Shown here: positions 1 to 7,517 of the stretch, piece by piece
Layout: the number at the start of each line of letters is the position of its first letter
How positions within the stretch are numbered: the first letter of the stretch is position 1
DNA from: Bacillota bacterium
GTDB taxonomy: Bacteria > Bacillota_I > Bacilli_A > RF39 > UBA660
Assembly: GCA_023430885.1 (NCBI GenBank)
Contig: JAEYYH010000040.1
Location: 1-64,000 of the forward strand
Direction: 5' to 3'
Length of the DNA: 64,000 nt
Notes under the pieces: model-generated
The model's input: the letters and a program-made list of their open reading frames with translations, nothing else
Database searches by the model: none
What the model was told of the DNA's origin: nothing
Translations under genes and position numbers: made by a program

Positions 1-47
1 TTTTCTTCTGTAGACCAATATTTATTGGTCCCGCCTTTTTTTCTCAT
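1..47 (-). CDS. 5' fragment of an unidentified gene (cut by window edge)
   Basis: An ATG at 47-45 is preceded by a perfect GGAGGT Shine-Dalgarno sequence and opens a frame that stays open to the window edge. It reads MRKKGGTNKYWSTEEK. The basic start followed by YWSTEEK resembles the N-terminal helix-turn-helix of some transposase OrfA or SANT/Myb-like proteins, but 15 residues are too few to assign it. The terminator of the upstream gene lies at 75-113, so this gene probably has its own promoter. Confidence 0.55.
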   Translation of the reverse strand, partial: MRKKGGTNKYWSTEE

Positions 48-74
48 ATTTACCTCCATCTTAAACAATTATAA

Positions 75-113
75 CAAAAAAAATGTAGACACTTCTTTTT
101 TGTGTCTACATTT
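75..113 (-). terminator. intrinsic terminator after the 136-843 gene
   Basis: Perfect 12-bp stem (81-92 with 102-113, arm AAATGTAGACAC) followed on the minus strand by a run of eight T. It ends the NUDIX/membrane protein unit. Confidence 0.9.
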
Positions 114-135
114 ACTTTATCATTTCAGTTTTTAA

Positions 136-843
136 CTATTTCTTTTCTCTATATGTTTTTAAAATCTTATTAAATTCCTTTTTATTCTCTTTACGCCATT
201 TAGCATAACTTTTACTAGATGGTTGATATGCAAAGAAATCATAATGATTATCTTTTTTAGCATTAATACTGACTATAAAATTATATATATTTTCATGCAA
301 ATCACGATAAACACATAACATTCTTATGTGATCATCTATAGCCATTCCGTTTTCATCTTCTCTTACTAAACTTATAAGTCTAGCCTGGACATTTTTTTCT
401 TCGGCAGCTTGCATATCTAAAGTTGTAAATAATTTTTGATTAGCTTCTTCATTAGAAGCTTGTGTACCATGTACTTGTAATCCATTTAATAAATTATAAA
501 ATTTTATATTAGTAGCTACACCATAACCAATATTATGGAGTAGTAATTTTACATTAATATCATTATCACTTTCAATATCACTGTAATCTATTTGTGGATT
601 GGCTTCTAAATAATTTCTCCCAATTGGTGTTAAATAATAAGAGTAAACATTTATTTTATCAATATCCACCACTTTATCAAGAACTACATAAGGCTGATGA
701 TTTTCCTTGTTCTGAGCTTTTATTCTACTGCTAACAGTATATAAAGTTGCAAAAACAGGTATTATTATTGCTAGCAATGGTAGTAATACATTAATCCAAA
801 AATCAGTCATGCCATCTTCAAAAAACATTTCTATAAAGCCCAT
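136..843 (-). CDS. hypothetical membrane-anchored protein
   Basis: A 235-residue protein that I do not recognise. One hydrophobic segment lies near the N-terminus (about residues 16-40), followed by a long soluble, mixed alpha/beta region rich in Asn and Lys with no visible catalytic motif, so it is probably anchored with a large domain on one side of the membrane. The start ATG has the SD AGGTGAT at good spacing. The NUDIX gene upstream ends only 8 nt before this start, so the two are cotranscribed and end at the hairpin at 75-113. Domains of this layout occur as accessory membrane proteins in many Gram-positive genomes, but no function can be given from sequence alone. Confidence 0.7.
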   Translation of the reverse strand: MGFIEMFFEDGMTDFWINVLLPLLAIIIPVFATLYTVSSRIKAQNKENHQPYVVLDKVVDIDKINVYSYYLTPIGRNYLEANPQIDYSDIESDNDINVKLLLHNIGYGVATNIKFYNLLNGLQVHGTQASNEEANQKLFTTLDMQAAEEKNVQARLISLVREDENGMAIDDHIRMLCVYRDLHENIYNFIVSINAKKDNHYDFFAYQPSSKSYAKWRKENKKEFNKILKTYREKK

Positions 844-851
844 ATTATCAC

Positions 852-1286
852 CTACTTAAAAATTTCTTTTAAAAGATAATCCATTGTTATCTTTATGTCA
901 GGAAAGGCATCTATGTGTTCAAGTTCACCACGACTAAACCATCTAGCACCATAGCTTTCTTCTTTATTAATGATTGGATCAACGCTATAATTAGGAATAC
1001 CTGCATATATAATATCAATATGCATATCACCTTTACCGTTCATATTTTTTTGAATTCCTAGTGGTCTTATAAAATCACTTTCTCTTGGAAATCTTTCGCC
1101 TAGTAAAGTTACTTTTAATCCTGTTTCTTCATAAACTTCACGAAGAGCAGTTTCTTCTGGAGTTTCCCCCATTTCAACATGGCCACCTGGTTGAACCCAC
1201 TTGTTTAATTTTTTATGTTTAATTAATAATATCTTTTTATTATCAGGATTAATAATAAACACTGATGCACAAAAATTTCTGTTCAC
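852..1286 (-). CDS. NUDIX hydrolase
   Basis: A NUDIX-fold pyrophosphohydrolase of about 144 residues. The NUDIX box is clear: GGHVEMGETPEETALREVYEETGL fits GX5EX7REUXEEXGU, whose glutamates bind the catalytic metal. The family cleaves nucleoside diphosphates linked to another moiety; the substrate cannot be told here. It is a stand-alone NUDIX domain of normal length. I place the start at the GTG at 1286, because SD AGGTGAT lies six nucleotides before it; the in-frame GTG at 1295 lies inside that SD. A TATAAT -10 lies at 1304-1309. It is the first gene of a two-gene unit with the membrane protein at 136-843. Confidence 0.85.
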   Translation of the reverse strand: MNRNFCASVFIINPDNKKILLIKHKKLNKWVQPGGHVEMGETPEETALREVYEETGLKVTLLGERFPRESDFIRPLGIQKNMNGKGDMHIDIIYAGIPNYSVDPIINKEESYGARWFSRGELEHIDAFPDIKITMDYLLKEIFK

Positions 1287-1303
1287 TTTTATCACCTATT
1301 TTA

Positions 1304-1309
1304 ATTATA
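1304..1309 (-). promoter_or_regulatory. -10 element of the NUDIX gene
   Basis: TATAAT on the minus strand, 17 nt before the GTG at 1286 and directly downstream of the DUF421 terminator. The predicted 5' leader is only about 10 nt. No convincing -35. Confidence 0.5.
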
Positions 1310-1312
1310 AAC

Positions 1313-1343
1313 AAAAAAAAGTACTAAGTCAAAGATTAGTACT
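1313..1343 (-). terminator. intrinsic terminator of the DUF421 gene
   Basis: 8-bp stem AGTACTAA (1320-1327) with TTAGTACT (1336-1343), then a T-run on the minus strand. Confidence 0.85.
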
Positions 1344-1361
1344 CCTTCTTTACATAATATC

Positions 1362-2084
1362 TTAATCTAATACATTTTTTATGTTACCACTGAATTCTTT
1401 TTCATATATAAGTAATTTTTCATTAGTATCTAAAGTGGCAAGTATAATATTTTTCATATCATAATATCCAAGTACTTTTAACTGCTTGTTTAACCATTCT
1501 TCATCTTTATCCATATTTTTCAAATTCTTAATCATAACTTTACCATCTAATATTATATTAGCTACTAAACTGTCCTGATTTAATTTTAAATTCATATCTT
1601 TTGCAGTTATAGGTTTATAATCAGCTTTTGGTAAAAAACTTATTTCACCATTAGCCTCCATTAAAGCATATTGTATTTCATTTAAATTAAAAAATCCATT
1701 ACATCTGCATACTTCCAGCAGATCATCAACATCAAAACGTACTTTTCGCATATTTTTCGTAATAATTTTGCCTTCTTGCACTAACAAAGTTGGTGATCCT
1801 GCAAAAAACTTTCGTATTTTAACACTTTTCATTGTTAAATATGATACCGTAAAAGCTATTATTCCAAATATGGCTACAGCCACAATACCATTAATTTCAT
1901 TGGATTCAAGATTAATAGTCATTTCAGCAGCAAAATTACCTATAGATATACCCACCACATAATCAAATAGACTAAGCTGGGAAACTTGTTTTTTACCTAT
2001 TAATTTAGTTACAAAGAATAAAGCAACTAATGATATACAAGCTCTGTATGTTGTATGTAAAATTTCAGCCCAATTAAAATCCAT
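1362..2084 (-). CDS. DUF421 membrane protein (YetF family)
   Basis: A 240-residue protein of the YetF/YkjA/YrbG (DUF421) family. The N-terminal part has three hydrophobic segments (roughly residues 5-25, 35-55 and 60-82) with the family signature KLIGKKQVSQLSLFDYVVGISIGN. The C-terminal cytoplasmic DUF421 domain holds RKFFAGSPTLLVQEGKI, MRKVRFDVDDLLEVCRCNG and EANGEISFLPK. Relatives in Bacillus are linked to spore germination or stress, but their molecular role is not settled. It follows the TagO-like gene with a short gap. Its start codon and RBS sit inside a 12-bp inverted repeat (2079-2109), which may control its translation. Confidence 0.88.
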   Translation of the reverse strand: MDFNWAEILHTTYRACISLVALFFVTKLIGKKQVSQLSLFDYVVGISIGNFAAEMTINLESNEINGIVAVAIFGIIAFTVSYLTMKSVKIRKFFAGSPTLLVQEGKIITKNMRKVRFDVDDLLEVCRCNGFFNLNEIQYALMEANGEISFLPKADYKPITAKDMNLKLNQDSLVANIILDGKVMIKNLKNMDKDEEWLNKQLKVLGYYDMKNIILATLDTNEKLLIYEKEFSGNIKNVLD

Positions 2085-2109
2085 AATATCACCTATAGAT
2101 ATTATGGAT
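2079..2109 (-). repeat. 12-bp inverted repeat enclosing the RBS and start of the DUF421 gene
   Basis: Arms ATCCATAATATC (2079-2090) and GATATTATGGAT (2098-2109) are perfectly complementary. In the minus-strand RNA the loop is TATAGGT, so part of the SD (AGGTGAT) is in the loop and the ATG at 2084 is in the stem. Four T follow the stem, so it could instead be a weak terminator of the preceding gene. Either reading puts DUF421 expression below that of its neighbour. Confidence 0.7.
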
Positions 2110-2118
2110 TATTTTAAA

Positions 2119-3291
2119 TTATTTATTATGTTTCTTTTTTCTTTTTACAGTTACTAACTTTTTTTCTTGTTTGTCTTCGTCTATTTCTTCAGATTCTTTT
2201 ACTTCTATTTCTTCAGATTCTTTAGAAGTTTCATCTTCTGGTTTTTCTTCATTATTTTTTTTAGAATCATGATCAAATACCACATTAGTTTTTAGTACAA
2301 ATATTAATACAATAAATAAAAGCACTCCATATATAACATAACCTAATATACGATCTTTTAAGAAATAAACTATTGAAGCAAAAGCAAATAATATATCAAT
2401 TAAATATATAATAAGAACTGTAGTTCTTTGTGAAAAATTTCTATTCAAAAATTGATGATGAATATGAAATTTATCAGGTGTCGATATACTTTCACCTTTT
2501 AAAGATCTTCGAAGTATTGCAAATAATGTATCTAATATTGGAATAGCAAGAACTAATAATGGGATAATAAGAGATGTCATAGTAACATTCTTAAATCCTA
2601 AAAGGGCAATTACAGCAACTATAAACCCTAAAAACATTGATCCAGAATCTCCCATAAATATACTCGCTGGATAAAAATTATGAACTAAGAACCCTAAAGT
2701 TGAACCTAGCATAACAAAAGCAAGTACACAATCTAAACCTAGTTTACCTTGAATAGCGGCAATTATACCAATTGTTAAGAAGTATATACCACTTATTCCA
2801 CTTGCTAGTCCATCTAAACCATCTATCAAATTTATACAGTTAATGCAACCTAGTATAAAAAATACTGATATAGGACGAGCTAAAAAGCCAAAATCAAAGG
2901 CAAATCCAAAAGCTGATATCTCTTGCATATATAGTTGCCCATAAAAAACGACTATGCAAGCTGCAGCTAATTGACCAATAAACTTAACACTTGCCTTAAG
3001 AGGTTTAATATCATCCATTACCCCAGTTATTACAATTATGAAACTACCTATCAAAACAGAATTCATAATTGCACTTGGCGTACCAAATATCATATAACCT
3101 AGCAAAAAGCCAAGATATATTCCAAGACCTCCAAGACGAGGCATTGGTTTTTTATGAACCTTTCTAGCATTTGGAACATCCATGGCTCCAACATGTTCAG
3201 CAACCTTTTTTATAAAAGGTATTAAAAATGTTACAAATATAAATGTAACAATAACCATTGTAAAGATTTTTATTAGTTGTTCTGTTGTCAT
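2119..3291 (-). CDS. tagO: undecaprenyl-phosphate sugar-1-phosphate transferase, TagO/WecA type
   Basis: A polytopic membrane enzyme that transfers a sugar-1-phosphate, usually GlcNAc-1-P from UDP-GlcNAc, to undecaprenyl phosphate. This is the first step in wall teichoic acid and other wall polymers. Visible family motifs are the Asp pair at residues 93-94 (VMDDI), NLIDGLDGL at 154-162, MGDSGSMFLG around 213-222 and FHIHH at 275-279. About ten hydrophobic segments fill residues 1-330. MraY is excluded because the HIHH motif and 390-residue layout fit WecA/TagO. The last 50 residues form a highly charged Glu/Lys tail, probably cytoplasmic and not a normal family part. Promoter TGATATAAT lies just upstream (3310-3318). 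Confidence 0.87.
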   Translation of the reverse strand: MTTEQLIKIFTMVIVTFIFVTFLIPFIKKVAEHVGAMDVPNARKVHKKPMPRLGGLGIYLGFLLGYMIFGTPSAIMNSVLIGSFIIVITGVMDDIKPLKASVKFIGQLAAACIVVFYGQLYMQEISAFGFAFDFGFLARPISVFFILGCINCINLIDGLDGLASGISGIYFLTIGIIAAIQGKLGLDCVLAFVMLGSTLGFLVHNFYPASIFMGDSGSMFLGFIVAVIALLGFKNVTMTSLIIPLLVLAIPILDTLFAILRRSLKGESISTPDKFHIHHQFLNRNFSQRTTVLIIYLIDILFAFASIVYFLKDRILGYVIYGVLLFIVLIFVLKTNVVFDHDSKKNNEEKPEDETSKESEEIEVKESEEIDEDKQEKKLVTVKRKKKHNK

Positions 3292-3309
3292 CTACTATCA
3301 CCTAAAAAG

Positions 3310-3318
3310 ATTATATCA
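3310..3318 (-). promoter_or_regulatory. extended -10 of the tagO-like gene
   Basis: TGATATAAT on the minus strand, 18 nt before the ATG at 3291; SD TAGGTGATAG follows almost at once. Confidence 0.6.
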
Positions 3319-3410
3319 CAAAAAATAATTTTTTGCTGAAATTTGTTATAAAAATCCTAATAATATAAGGTTTTATAATAAAAATGAATTAATAATGGAA
3401 TAAAATATTT

Positions 3411-3441
3411 AATAAAAAAGATATACATTAACGTATATCTT
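3411..3441 (-). terminator. intrinsic terminator of the 3440-4249 gene
   Basis: 9-bp stem AAGATATAC (3418-3426) with GTATATCTT (3433-3441), followed by TTTTTT on the minus strand. The stem overlaps the stop codon. Confidence 0.85.
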
Positions 3442-4249
3442 ATTTTAATATATAATAACCCGCTACTACCACTATTACTGCAATTACAATAAATAAGATT
3501 ATTTTAAAGATTTTAGCACCAGTACCAGTAGTTTTTTCTTCTATCTCATCAGATTCAAAATCTTTCTTTTTCAAATTCAAAGTAGATGTGTAGAATGATT
3601 TATCAACTTCTAAGCATTCTTCTTCAATAGCTTTGTCTTCTTCAATTTTTTTAGCTTCAGCAATAAGTTTCTTTATTACATCAGAATCTTCACTCGATAG
3701 TTCATTAGTAGATGCTGCTAAATCAGAAAACATATCAAGACTTAAGTCCTTATCAGCAAGTCCATTTAAATCTTTATTAGTCCCTGCAATAGTACTAATT
3801 AACTCTTTTAATTCATGTAAGTCTTTTTCAACATCTTCATTTTTATATTTTTCTCTATTACTTAATCTTTGTCTTATTCCATCAAAATCTATATCTTTTA
3901 AACTACGAGGTTTATTTTCATCTATTTCATCATTTTCTTCTTTAGCCTGAGCTAAAATATCCCTAATATCATAGTTTTTTTCTTCATGATCATCTAGATT
4001 TTCCATATCTGGTATCTCTAAGTCTTTTTTAACTAACTGATTTCTTGTTTTATATTCTTTTTCTTGTTTCAATAATAATTCTTGAATCTTCTTTATATCT
4101 ATCTCATTAGTTTTAGGTGTTTCAACTATACCTTCTATATTAGAATATGTTTCATCTTCATATATAGTTTTATATAGTTCTATATTTTTAACACTTCTTT
4201 TACTTAGATCTACATTTTTATCATAATATCTTTCAACACGACTAGCCAT
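3440..4249 (-). CDS. tail-anchored acidic/basic coiled protein, unknown function
   Basis: A 269-residue protein I do not recognise. Residues 1-240 are hydrophilic, very rich in Glu, Lys and Asp, and likely helical or disordered. The only membrane segment is at the extreme C-terminus (about residues 245-267, KIFKIILFIVIAVIVVVAG), followed by YYILK. It is therefore probably a tail-anchored protein with its bulk in the cytoplasm. The start ATG follows SD GGTGATAG. It is a single-gene unit between the tagO-like gene and ferredoxin. Such charged tail-anchored proteins can act as envelope or division scaffolds, but that is only a guess from the layout. Confidence 0.72.
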   Translation of the reverse strand: MASRVERYYDKNVDLSKRSVKNIELYKTIYEDETYSNIEGIVETPKTNEIDIKKIQELLLKQEKEYKTRNQLVKKDLEIPDMENLDDHEEKNYDIRDILAQAKEENDEIDENKPRSLKDIDFDGIRQRLSNREKYKNEDVEKDLHELKELISTIAGTNKDLNGLADKDLSLDMFSDLAASTNELSSEDSDVIKKLIAEAKKIEEDKAIEEECLEVDKSFYTSTLNLKKKDFESDEIEEKTTGTGAKIFKIILFIVIAVIVVVAGYYILK

Positions 4250-4302
4250 ACTCTATCACCATATTCATCATAGCATAAATCGAGCCTTTTTTGTATGATA
4301 TA

Positions 4303-4331
4303 TTGCTTTTTTGACACTTTTTATTTATAAT
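4303..4331 (+). promoter_or_regulatory. sigma-A-type promoter of the ferredoxin gene
   Basis: TTGCTT (4303-4308), 17-bp spacer, TATAAT (4326-4331), then SD AGGAGG before the ATG at 4352. Confidence 0.65.
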
Positions 4332-4351
4332 GTTTACAGGAGGAATAGAAA

Positions 4352-4555
4352 ATGAAATTAAAAGTTTTAGATGATGTATGTATTGGCTGCGGAGCTTGTC
4401 AAGCTATATGTGAAGATGTATTTGAAATAAATGATGAAGGTATCGCTTTTGTAAAAGTTGAAGAAATACCTGAAGATAAAATTGATGAAGCTACTGATGC
4501 TAAAGAAGGTTGTCCTGTTGGAGCAATCGTTGAAGCAGGAGCTGACGAAAAATAA
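4352..4555 (+). CDS. fer: ferredoxin, single [4Fe-4S]
   Basis: A 67-residue electron carrier of the Bacillus Fer type. Cysteines C11, C14 and C17 (CIGCGAC) and a fourth Cys in GCPVGA near residue 54 ligate one [4Fe-4S] cluster; C21 is the extra Cys often found in this group. The protein is acidic, as usual. It is monocistronic, with a strong SD (AGGAGGAA) and its own promoter, and ends at a bidirectional hairpin shared with the convergent GGDEF gene. It could supply electrons to radical SAM or other redox enzymes of this apparently fermentative organism, but a partner cannot be named from context. Confidence 0.93.
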   Translation: MKLKVLDDVCIGCGACQAICEDVFEINDEGIAFVKVEEIPEDKIDEATDAKEGCPVGAIVEAGADEK

Positions 4556-4559
4556 TAAC

Positions 4560-4588
4560 AAAAAAGACTAATTAATTTAGTCTTTTTT
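4560..4588. terminator. bidirectional terminator between ferredoxin and GGDEF genes
   Basis: 12-bp stem AAAAAAGACTAA (4560-4571) with TTAGTCTTTTTT (4577-4588), A-run on one side and T-run on the other. Serves both convergent genes. Confidence 0.88.
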
Positions 4589-5815
4589 TAATATCATTTT
4601 TTTCTCTGTTTCAAAATAATTACCACTTAACAATATTTTATTATTAGTTAATTCTTTAGCATAAATATATTCATTCTCTTTTTCAATACGAGTAAATATT
4701 GGAATAGTAGGACTAGTATAACTAGTAAACATATCTATAGTTCTTCTAAGTAAGTAATCAGCTTTAGGGTTTTCCATAGATGTTTTCCAACAATTACTAT
4801 CAAATTTAACATAATTTATAGGCGAATTAACATAAATTGTTTGACCAGTTTTACTACAGTATTTATCTAGACATATATTAAAACCTAATTCTTTTATTTC
4901 TGTTATCATCTTTATAACAGTACTATAATTTTTACTATCAACATCATTTACATTAATACTAATTATTATATTGTTTGCATTCAAATTCATAACTTTAACT
5001 AATAGCTTTAAATATTCAATTAAATCAGGTTTTGCTAATAATGATTTATAATCAAAATTAATAATCGACTTACCATCTTTAGAATTAACTTTCAATAATA
5101 AATATTGTAAATTGAATAAATCTATTTTTTTAAGTTGTGAATTATTTCTAATAAAATCATATTTGTCTAAAGTAAATAAAGAATCATTTTTTCTACTTCT
5201 AGTATATATATTTTGCATATTAGCCTTAGTTTTATCAACATTATATATGTCTTGACTACTATAAATAAAAGTACTATTTTTAGCATCTTCATTAATTAAT
5301 TTAATAAAACTATCTTCAGCCTGTTTCTCACGCCATATTTCATCTTTAAACTCTTGCGAACGCACATTTCTTTTTTTAGCACAGTACATCATATAATCAG
5401 CTTTTTCCATAGTATTAGCTATACCATGTTCAGCTTCAACTACACCTGCATTATAACCAAACATTTCTGGAATTAATCCAGCTTCTGCTGATAATTTAAT
5501 TCTAGCGTCACATACATCGAATATTTTATCTATATCTTCAAAGGAATATTTTGTCAAAACAACATATTCATCGCCATGTAATCTTACTACTATAGAATCA
5601 TTAAAATATTCTTCTAATATTTTAGCAAACAATTTTAAATATACATCACCAACATCATGACCATATGTATCATTGAAGTGTTTGAAATTTTTAAAGTCAA
5701 ACATAATGAACTTTGCATCAGGATGACCACTAATGTAATTTTGATAATTGTTTTTTAAATAAACTTCATTATTAATACCAGTTAATTGATCTTTATCTAT
5801 ACGTATTTCAGACAT
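4577..5815 (-). CDS. degenerate GGDEF protein with EAL-like C-terminal domain
   Basis: A 412-residue cyclic-di-GMP-type protein. The N-terminal half is a GGDEF domain: DQLTGINNEVYL, FDFKNFKHFNDTYGHDVGD, and the signature region RLHGDEYVVL near residues 78-87, where GGDEF has become HGDEY. The C-terminal half (about 225-410) looks like an EAL fold (NFDYKSLL, IISINVNDVD, ELGFNICLDKY, YVKFDSNCW), but the catalytic EAL Glu is not seen. There is no sensor or membrane segment. It may be an inactive or receptor-type c-di-GMP protein, or an unusual cyclase. SD GGGGGTGA precedes the ATG. It lies downstream of rluB and may be read from it. Confidence 0.8.
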   Translation of the reverse strand: MSEIRIDKDQLTGINNEVYLKNNYQNYISGHPDAKFIMFDFKNFKHFNDTYGHDVGDVYLKLFAKILEEYFNDSIVVRLHGDEYVVLTKYSFEDIDKIFDVCDARIKLSAEAGLIPEMFGYNAGVVEAEHGIANTMEKADYMMYCAKKRNVRSQEFKDEIWREKQAEDSFIKLINEDAKNSTFIYSSQDIYNVDKTKANMQNIYTRSRKNDSLFTLDKYDFIRNNSQLKKIDLFNLQYLLLKVNSKDGKSIINFDYKSLLAKPDLIEYLKLLVKVMNLNANNIIISINVNDVDSKNYSTVIKMITEIKELGFNICLDKYCSKTGQTIYVNSPINYVKFDSNCWKTSMENPKADYLLRRTIDMFTSYTSPTIPIFTRIEKENEYIYAKELTNNKILLSGNYFETEKKMILKKD

Positions 5816-5883
5816 AGTGTCACCCCCATTAACTCACACATTATATATAATATATGTGAAAATATTGTGAAAAAAGCATTATA

Positions 5884-6609
5884 TTACTTAGAGTTATTTG
5901 CTAAGTTGTATAATACTTTTACTTCTTTTACTGATAAGAATCTATATTCACCGGTTGGTATACCATCACAGTTTAAAAAAGCCAAACTGTCACGACGTAA
6001 TTTTATTACTTCATAACCTAATGCTTTAAACATATTTTTAATCTGATGATTTCTACCTTCATGAATAGTTATCTCTACAATAGATGTATTAGTTTTACGA
6101 TCTACCTTTTGCGTTCTCACTCTAGCTTTATCTGTTTTTTGACCATCAATAATAACACCATTTTCAAGTGTTTTACGATGTCCTACAGTTAGGATTCCTT
6201 TTATCTTAGCAATATATACCTTTTCAATATTATTACTAGGATGTAAAAGTAAATTTGTAAGTTCACCATCATTGGTAAGTAATAATACACCTGTTGTATC
6301 ATAATCTAATCTACCTACTGGATATACTCTAGTTGGTATATGAACTAAATCTGTCACTACTTTTCTATGTTTGTCATCACTAGTAGATGTTACTACACCA
6401 CGTGGTTTATTAAGTAAAATATATACCTTTTCCACATTGTTTTCTAAAACATAACCATCTACTTCAATTGTATCGTTTGTATTTACTAGAGTACCTAATT
6501 CTCTAATAACTACATCATTAACTTTAACTTTGCCCTTTTTGATTAATTCTTCAGCTTTGCGCCTAGAACAATAACCGTTATTAGCAATTACTTTTTGTAC
6601 TCTTTCCAC
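5884..6609 (-). CDS. rluB: ribosomal large-subunit pseudouridine synthase B
   Basis: An RsuA/RluB-family enzyme that isomerises a uridine in helix 89 of 23S rRNA. The N-terminal S4 RNA-binding domain reads RVQKVIANNGYCSRRKAEELIKKGKVKVN. The catalytic GRLDYDTTGVLLLTNDG carries the active-site Asp, followed by NHQIKNMFKALGYEV. I take the GTG at 6609 as start: SD GGTGAT lies just before it, and the protein then begins MERVQKVIAN as in the family. The ATG at 6627 overlaps the -10 box and cannot be used. Its place after spmB matches Bacillus subtilis (dacB-spmA-spmB-rluB), with one extra gene between. Confidence 0.93.
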   Translation of the reverse strand: MERVQKVIANNGYCSRRKAEELIKKGKVKVNDVVIRELGTLVNTNDTIEVDGYVLENNVEKVYILLNKPRGVVTSTSDDKHRKVVTDLVHIPTRVYPVGRLDYDTTGVLLLTNDGELTNLLLHPSNNIEKVYIAKIKGILTVGHRKTLENGVIIDGQKTDKARVRTQKVDRKTNTSIVEITIHEGRNHQIKNMFKALGYEVIKLRRDSLAFLNCDGIPTGEYRFLSVKEVKVLYNLANNSK

Positions 6610-6625
6610 TAATATCACCAATGCC

Positions 6626-6634
6626 ATTATAACA
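6626..6634 (-). promoter_or_regulatory. extended -10 of rluB
   Basis: TGTTATAAT on the minus strand, 16 nt before the GTG start at 6609. The SD follows within about 10 nt, so the leader is very short. Confidence 0.65.
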
Positions 6635-6656
6635 TTTAGATACCATATTTACAAGC

Positions 6657-6680
6657 AAAAAAAAGCATATTGCTATGCTT
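6657..6680 (-). terminator. intrinsic terminator of the 6679-7467 gene
   Basis: Stem AAGCATA (6663-6669) with TATGCTT (6674-6680), loop of four, then eight T on the minus strand. Confidence 0.85.
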
Positions 6681-7467
6681 ATATTATTCTTTTTTGCTCT
6701 GGCTCATATAACTGTCTTGCATACTCTAAATTATCTGCTAAACTTTTGCGTTGTTTTGGTACTCCCAACTCATCAACACCTTCATTTATATTTCTATAAT
6801 TTAGGATTTCATCAACACTTTTTGCATAATTTTCAAGATATGTACCTGCCATACTTACTAAATTAGCAAAGTTACCAAACATCATTTTATTTTCCATACC
6901 TAGTCTATATAAATAAACTTTTTTATATCTATTTAGTAGTTCTTGAAGTTTTAGTGCTAGTGGTGAAGCAAGGTCAATCTTTAAATCAATTATTAACTTT
7001 TTATTATATGCATCTATTTCTTTTTCAATATTTGGAAAAGAAGAAGTAGATAAAACTTCGCCTGCATTTACTGTTTTATCAACATATTCATCTAATTTTA
7101 TATCTGAACTGGAACCGCCTTGTTTAATTTGTTCTAGTAACTGCAAACTCATTTTTTCATCCATTATTTTACCAAGTGAACTTGAAATTTGCGCTAATTC
7201 TAATGTTTTTTCTTGAAGTGTATTTCTTAATTTTGAAGAATTATCAGATAAAATTTCTTGCGTGTCTTCATTAACTGCGTTATTTTCCTTTAAAAAAGAA
7301 AATAAACTTATTGAAGTATGACGATATATTTCATCATTTATACTATTTAATTCTGTATTGTAGTTTTCCGCTAAATTATCCAGTGTTTTTTTTGAAACAC
7401 TAATCATACTCTTTGATAACTCATAGTTAGAACTTTCACGCATCTCTAATAATTCTATATTATTCAT
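6679..7467 (-). CDS. unknown soluble helical protein within the spm-rluB block
   Basis: A 262-residue protein I do not recognise. It has no membrane segment, signal or cysteine, and looks almost all helical, with heptad-like stretches (for example residues 80-115 and 170-220). It sits between spmB and rluB, where Bacillus has none. It has its own extended -10 (7489-7497) and terminator, so it is a separate unit. A structural or adaptor role is possible. No domain name is justified. Confidence 0.7.
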   Translation of the reverse strand: MNNIELLEMRESSNYELSKSMISVSKKTLDNLAENYNTELNSINDEIYRHTSISLFSFLKENNAVNEDTQEILSDNSSKLRNTLQEKTLELAQISSSLGKIMDEKMSLQLLEQIKQGGSSSDIKLDEYVDKTVNAGEVLSTSSFPNIEKEIDAYNKKLIIDLKIDLASPLALKLQELLNRYKKVYLYRLGMENKMMFGNFANLVSMAGTYLENYAKSVDEILNYRNINEGVDELGVPKQRKSLADNLEYARQLYEPEQKRII

Positions 7468-7488
7468 ACACTATCACCTATTATATAT

Positions 7489-7497
7489 ATTATACCA
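7489..7497 (-). promoter_or_regulatory. extended -10 upstream of the 6679-7467 gene
   Basis: TGGTATAAT on the minus strand, 21 nt before the ATG at 7467, followed by SD TAGGTGATAG. Confidence 0.6.
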
Positions 7498-7517
7498 ATA
7501 TATTTAAAAAAGCAATA

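Noticed and set aside
1..47. Calling the edge fragment a transposase
   Set aside because: Only 15 residues are visible; the resemblance is too weak.
3633..3950. Plus-strand open frame opposite the tail-anchored protein
   Set aside because: Ser/Phe-rich frame with no SD, complementary to a Glu/Lys-rich real gene; a shadow frame.
5834..5860. AT-rich partial palindrome before the GGDEF gene as an operator
   Set aside because: The arms are imperfect and consist of AT repeats expected by chance in this composition.
6610..6627. Start of rluB at ATG 6627
   Set aside because: The ATG overlaps the TATAAT box, while the GTG at 6609 follows the SD and gives the RluB family start.
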